Below, one piece after another: positions 52,467 through 56,403 of a stretch of 56,403 nucleotides of DNA. The position numbers and the translations under genes are program-made. The first letter of the stretch is position 1. Each line of letters starts with the position of its first letter. Under the pieces are notes generated by a model that searched no databases, was not told the origin of the DNA, and saw only the letters and a program-made list of their open reading frames with translations. This stretch comes from an uncultured Flavobacterium sp. Its GTDB lineage: Bacteria; Bacteroidota; Bacteroidia; Flavobacteriales; Flavobacteriaceae. The stretch lies in assembly GCA_947632215.1 (NCBI GenBank), contig CANROJ010000010.1:1-56403 (forward strand), given 5' to 3'.

Positions 52467-55400
52467 TTACAAATGTATTATATTTAAATTATCTGTTGTA
52501 TATAACAAGACTTTTTTAATCACCTTATACCCCATCTGCTCTAAGGATTGGCCATACGATAAAACTTGTTGTATATATTTTTGTTCATGTTTTCCTGTCT
52601 TATAATCCAAAACTAAACAATCCCCATTGGAATTAACCACCACTCTATCGGGAATTGTATTCCTAATACCATCTTTTATTATCACTCTCTCATTGTAAAC
52701 AATATTATCTTTTGCAAAGAAGTCTTTTAATTGATCATGATGTACAATTTTATATAAGATATCTCTGAAATTTTCCTGTTGTACACTTTGTATTAAGCCT
52801 TGTTCTAAAGCTTGCTCTATAGCTTTGTCAACATCGGTATAATCCTTTACAAAGGACATTATCTTATGTACTAAATTTCCATATTCTATACTTTTCTGAC
52901 TTTCAGAGTCCCACATTAGAGCCTCTTTTTGAGAAATTTTAATTGCACCAAATTCTAAAGACTCTCTTACAGGCTGGATTCTTCTATTGGTTTGATCCAA
53001 TGAAATATCGATTGCTGTAGAAACTCTATCTGCACAACCAAAATCATAGTATAACTCTGTTGAATTATATCTGCCTAACTGCACTAAAAATTCCAAGAAC
53101 AACTTAGATAGATTATTGGAAAAACCGCTGCTTGTGACGTTGTGAGAACTAATGATATATAATTGCTCTTCTGCTCTAGTTAAGGCTACGTAAATCACAT
53201 TAATATTATCTAGAAGAGTTTGTTCCTTCTTTTCTAAATAAATCTTTTGTGCTAAGATTCCATATTGCTCCACTTCCTTTTTAGGGTCAACTAATGCTTT
53301 AGGAAAATTTATATTAACATTCTCTTGATCAAAATCAATCCATAACTTATCTCTATCTGCTTTAGAGTAATCTTCTTCGGCAAAAGGAAAGATAACCACG
53401 GGAAATTCCAATCCTTTAGATTTATGAATGGTCATAATTTGTACGGCATTTTTCCCCTCAGGAGTAGGGATACTGAACTTCTGATAGTTTATCAACCAAT
53501 ACTCTAAAAAATCACTAATACCAAAATGATTTTTTAGACTCTTCTCTAAAACTAAATCTAGAAAGTACAGCACATAGGAATTAGCTGTTTTCTCAGGCAT
53601 AAATGCATGAATAATTGATTCCACTGCATCATAGAGCGATCTACTTCGGCAAAAGTCAAATACAATGGGCACACCATTTTTAAAGAGCCATTCTTGAAAC
53701 TCTAACTCACTGTTATTTGCTAATCCTTCTCTGATAAAGTCATGACGGGTTTCTACTATATTTTTCTTACAAGCCACATAGTAAATTAATCCTGTTTTTG
53801 CTTCTAAATCCTTATCATTTTTTAAATACTGAAGAACTTGAATAATTAACTTTACTTCACTTGCATTGTTGATAAGTAAGGAATCTGATGAGAGTATATC
53901 TATTTCATTTTCTGTAAGAAAATTAGCAAGTAGTACACCATGGCTTCTTTTACGAGTTAAGATTACAATATCACTTAAGTCAAAACCATTTGCTAAGACC
54001 TTATGAATGGTACGCAAAGTAGCTTGGGCGTATAATTGATTCTTATCCACACCTAACTCTTTATCCGAAGCAGATATTTTATCTATGAATTCTAGACCAA
54101 CATAACCTCCATTTTTTGCATTTGCATTTTGAAAACTTTGATTCTCGTATAGATTCTTATAGTCTGGGTTGGTAAAATATTGCCCAACATGCTTGAAGAA
54201 ATCATTATTAAAAGAAATTACCTGTTGGTAACTACGATAATTAGTATCTAAATGTAAAGTTTGCTTACTAGGATTTGAAAAGGGGTTATCTGTATTACTT
54301 AAGGCGATGAACTGCTCAGCTTTACCGCCTCGCCAACGATAAATAGACTGTTTAGGATCTCCAACAATCATAAGACTTCCTTTATTTCCAGCCAAATCCT
54401 CTCCTGCCAAGGCATTGTCAATTAAAGGAATTAAATTCTGCCATTGCATCTCAGAAGTATCCTGAAACTCATCGATGAAAAAATACTGATATCTTTCACC
54501 TAACCTCTCATAGATAAATGGAGCTGGCTGACCTTGAATTTGCTCATGAATAATGGAATTGAACTGAGTAATAGATAAAATATTTTTATCTTTTTGAATC
54601 TTGTCCATCTCTAAACTAAGTGTATTAAGCAAAGACAAAGGAGTGATGTTCTTCAAAAAAGCGATATATAATGCCCTAGTGGAATAATTAGCATACACAG
54701 GAGTGAGTAAGTCTAAAAAAACAGGAATATAAGATTCTATCAAATCTTTATCCTTTGCTGTTTTATTAATCTTCACATCATCAAACTCTCTATATATAGT
54801 GTTGGTTGCTTTGATGTCATCAGCGATAATATAATCTATATGATTTACAAATGTCCCTCTGGAAAACGATTTTGGAATCATACCGTTATTGACTATAATA
54901 TCTTTTACTTTTTTACCTTGTTCAATATTAAAGAGTGTTAATTCTTTAATTTGTTTTTTAAGATAGTCTCGCACTTGAACAAAATCCTGTAAACTCTTAT
55001 CAGCAAAAAGAAGTATCTCTTCCCGATGATTTTCATTTAACAATAAAGAGCCTACTTCTTTCAATTCTCTGGTAATATCCCAGCTCTTATCATCATCAGC
55101 CTTATCTATAGAAAAATCAATCAACAAATCTGTCAACTCTCTATCCACACCTGCTTTAGCTATAACAGCATCAACGGCTTCTTGTAATAATTCATCTGAA
55201 TCTAGAGAAACTTCGAAACTCATCGGCAAATCCAAATCAAAAGCAAAAGAACGAATTACACGGTGGGTAAACTTATCAATAGTTGAAATATCGAAAGAAG
55301 CGTAATTGTGAATAATACTCTTGATAATTTTAGCACTTTTAATACGGATAACCTCAGGCTTGAGGTTGGTCTCTCTGCATACTTGCTCAAACATACCAGC

Positions 55401-55628
55401 ATACTTAGGATCAACAACCTCCTTAGAAAACTGATCCAAGCAAGCCACCACCCTTGTCTTCATCTCCGCCACAGCCTTGTTGGTAAAAGTAATGGCAAGA
55501 ATCTTTCTATAGGCATCGTCTTGCCTGTCTTGCAGAAGAATCTTAAGGTATTCTTTAACTAAAGTATGGGTTTTACCTGCGCCAGCGGAAGCATTATATA
55601 TTGAAAATGAGGGAGTTTCTAACATCAT
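52467..55628 (-). CDS. addA: AddA-like UvrD-family helicase-nuclease
   Basis: Motor and nuclease half of AddAB, resecting double-strand breaks for RecA loading. The 1053-residue protein has Walker A A-S-A-G-A-G-K-T (13-20), the DEAD-type Walker B I-D-E-F-Q-D-T-S, motif G-D-P-K-Q-S-I-Y-R-W-R-G, and M-T-I-H-K-S-K-G-L-E-F-P plus V-A-L-T-R-A-E-E helicase motifs in the second half. A C-terminal PD-(D/E)xK nuclease has D1008 and K1010 in V-L-D-Y-K-T-G-K. Two consecutive ATG codons start the frame; either is possible. Divergent from the superoxide dismutase gene. Confidence 0.9.
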   Translation of the reverse strand: MMLETPSFSIYNASAGAGKTHTLVKEYLKILLQDRQDDAYRKILAITFTNKAVAEMKTRVVACLDQFSKEVVDPKYAGMFEQVCRETNLKPEVIRIKSAKIIKSIIHNYASFDISTIDKFTHRVIRSFAFDLDLPMSFEVSLDSDELLQEAVDAVIAKAGVDRELTDLLIDFSIDKADDDKSWDITRELKEVGSLLLNENHREEILLFADKSLQDFVQVRDYLKKQIKELTLFNIEQGKKVKDIIVNNGMIPKSFSRGTFVNHIDYIIADDIKATNTIYREFDDVKINKTAKDKDLIESYIPVFLDLLTPVYANYSTRALYIAFLKNITPLSLLNTLSLEMDKIQKDKNILSITQFNSIIHEQIQGQPAPFIYERLGERYQYFFIDEFQDTSEMQWQNLIPLIDNALAGEDLAGNKGSLMIVGDPKQSIYRWRGGKAEQFIALSNTDNPFSNPSKQTLHLDTNYRSYQQVISFNNDFFKHVGQYFTNPDYKNLYENQSFQNANAKNGGYVGLEFIDKISASDKELGVDKNQLYAQATLRTIHKVLANGFDLSDIVILTRKRSHGVLLANFLTENEIDILSSDSLLINNASEVKLIIQVLQYLKNDKDLEAKTGLIYYVACKKNIVETRHDFIREGLANNSELEFQEWLFKNGVPIVFDFCRSRSLYDAVESIIHAFMPEKTANSYVLYFLDLVLEKSLKNHFGISDFLEYWLINYQKFSIPTPEGKNAVQIMTIHKSKGLEFPVVIFPFAEEDYSKADRDKLWIDFDQENVNINFPKALVDPKKEVEQYGILAQKIYLEKKEQTLLDNINVIYVALTRAEEQLYIISSHNVTSSGFSNNLSKLFLEFLVQLGRYNSTELYYDFGCADRVSTAIDISLDQTNRRIQPVRESLEFGAIKISQKEALMWDSESQKSIEYGNLVHKIMSFVKDYTDVDKAIEQALEQGLIQSVQQENFRDILYKIVHHDQLKDFFAKDNIVYNERVIIKDGIRNTIPDRVVVNSNGDCLVLDYKTGKHEQKYIQQVLSYGQSLEQMGYKVIKKVLLYTTDNLNIIHL
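52470..52477 (-). promoter_or_regulatory. -7 promoter box for kbl
   Basis: The minus strand reads TACATTTG, an exact match, 39 bases before the kbl ATG and inside the last codons of addA. No TTG at the usual distance. Confidence 0.45.
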
Positions 55629-55690
55629 AAAGTCTTTAATTGTTAATACTAATTAACCATTGTAATGTTTTATATTAAGCATAAAATGCC

Positions 55691-55698
55691 TAAATTTG
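55691..55698 (+). promoter_or_regulatory. -7 promoter box for the superoxide dismutase gene
   Basis: TAAATTTG, an exact TAnnTTTG match, 37 bases before the ATG at 55736. The -33 position has only TTT. Confidence 0.5.
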
Positions 55699-55735
55699 AA
55701 TTAAATTTAATACTAATCTTTAAATAATACGAATT

Positions 55736-56341
55736 ATGGCTTTCGAATTACCTAAATTACCTTATGCTTACGATGCATTAGAACCAAATATCGATGCACG
55801 TACAATGGAAATCCACCACACAAAACACCATCAAGCTTATACAACAAACTTAAATAATGCTATAGCTGGTACAGAATTAGAAAATAAATCTATTGAAGAA
55901 ATCTTAAAAAACCTAGACATGAATAACGCAGCTGTGCGTAATAATGGAGGTGGTTTCTTTAACCATAACTTATTCTGGACAGTTATGAGCCCAAACGGAG
56001 GTGGTTTACCTCAGGGTGAATTAGCTGCTGCTATCGATAGAGATTTTGGTTCTTTCGAAAACTTTAAAGATGCTTTCTCTAAAGCTGGAGCTTCACAATT
56101 CGGTTCAGGTTGGGCATGGTTAAGTGTAAAGGATGGTAAATTATCTGTTTCTGGAACACCAAACCAAGATAACCCATTAATGTCAGGTGCTACTTCTCAA
56201 GGTACGCCAATCTTAGGAATGGATGTTTGGGAACATGCATACTACTTAAACTATCAAAACCGTCGCCCTGACTACATTACTGCCTTCTTTAATGTAATTA
56301 ACTGGGATGAAGTAAACAGAAGATACAACGAAGCGAAATAA
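55736..56341 (+). CDS. sodA: Superoxide dismutase, Mn/Fe family (probably Mn type)
   Basis: Dismutates superoxide to hydrogen peroxide and oxygen in the cytosol. The four metal ligands are H27, H77, D163 and H167 (M-D-V-W-E-H-A-Y). The 201-residue length is standard. N-Q-D near 143-145 places the second-shell Gln where manganese enzymes have it, so Mn or cambialistic use is likely; the metal cannot be fixed from sequence. Single gene with its own -7 box and a terminator shortly downstream. Confidence 0.94.
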   Translation: MAFELPKLPYAYDALEPNIDARTMEIHHTKHHQAYTTNLNNAIAGTELENKSIEEILKNLDMNNAAVRNNGGGFFNHNLFWTVMSPNGGGLPQGELAAAIDRDFGSFENFKDAFSKAGASQFGSGWAWLSVKDGKLSVSGTPNQDNPLMSGATSQGTPILGMDVWEHAYYLNYQNRRPDYITAFFNVINWDEVNRRYNEAK

Positions 56342-56353
56342 TCTTTAGGATAT

Positions 56354-56392
56354 AAAAAAGGGGCTGTCTCATTGAGGCAGCCCTAATTTTTT
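56354..56392 (+). terminator. Intrinsic terminator after the superoxide dismutase gene
   Basis: Stem GGGCTGTCTC / GAGGCAGCCC (one G-T wobble) with loop ATT, flanked by A6 and T6. It is close in sequence to the terminator at 41025-41070. Confidence 0.85.
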
Positions 56393-56403
56393 ACACAAAT
56401 TCG

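Overview
The window looks like a chromosome segment from an AT-rich member of the Bacteroidota, most likely family Flavobacteriaceae (a Flavobacterium/Myroides-type organism). The reasons are: many genes preceded by the TAnnTTTG -7 promoter box, several with a correctly spaced TTG -33; no obvious Shine-Dalgarno sequences; a short NuoG; a trpEGDCFBA order; a single fused succinate-dehydrogenase cytochrome subunit; and an addB/ompA-like/kbl/addA/sod neighbourhood. No rRNA, tRNA, phage, insertion sequence or CRISPR was seen. Nearly everything is housekeeping.

Layout. 1-107 (-): N-terminus of a probable ECF sigma factor cut by the window edge. 200-1923: divergent ribE (riboflavin) and pdxA (vitamin B6) with interleaved promoters. 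1975-5870: yceD-like/rpmF, then fabH-accB-accC (start of fatty-acid synthesis). 6112-6312: cold-shock protein. 6523-19404: complete nuoABCDEFGHIJKLMN for respiratory complex I, one long operon from a good promoter. 19405-19829: no conventional gene, but two Trp-rich leader peptides, each followed by a strong intrinsic terminator. 19830-26135: trpEGDCFBA, tightly coupled with overlapping genes.

26232-31654: a Sco-type copper protein, an M13 metallopeptidase lipoprotein, an S41 C-terminal processing protease and a dCMP-deaminase-family enzyme. 31930-36939: TerB-like protein, fructose-1,6-bisphosphatase, GNAT acetyltransferase, aspartate kinase, 2H phosphoesterase, CsaA-like tRNA-binding protein, NAD(P)-binding oxidoreductase. 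36998-39026 (-): a small unknown gene, a YchJ-like protein and aspartate ammonia-lyase. 39307-41848: an Ig-like lipoprotein and an omega-amidase-type nitrilase. 41955-45587 (-): sdhC-sdhA-sdhB. 46125-55628: alpha/beta hydrolase, then addB, an OmpA-family protein with thrombospondin-type-3 repeats, kbl and addA. 55736-56341: superoxide dismutase.

How it fits together: complex I and succinate dehydrogenase feed a respiratory chain whose cytochrome oxidase would be served by the Sco protein; aspartase makes fumarate from aspartate; superoxide dismutase handles respiratory by-products; AddAB repairs double-strand breaks. The most interesting unit is the double attenuator before trpE: two separate ribosome-sensing leaders in series, similar to each other in nucleotide sequence around the Trp codons, which should make trp expression respond more steeply to charged tRNA-Trp than one attenuator would. 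No plainly new multigene system was found; the other notable points are local (SdhC insert, short NuoG with a CxxC/CxxC tail, repeated terminator family, start-codon corrections forced by promoter positions).
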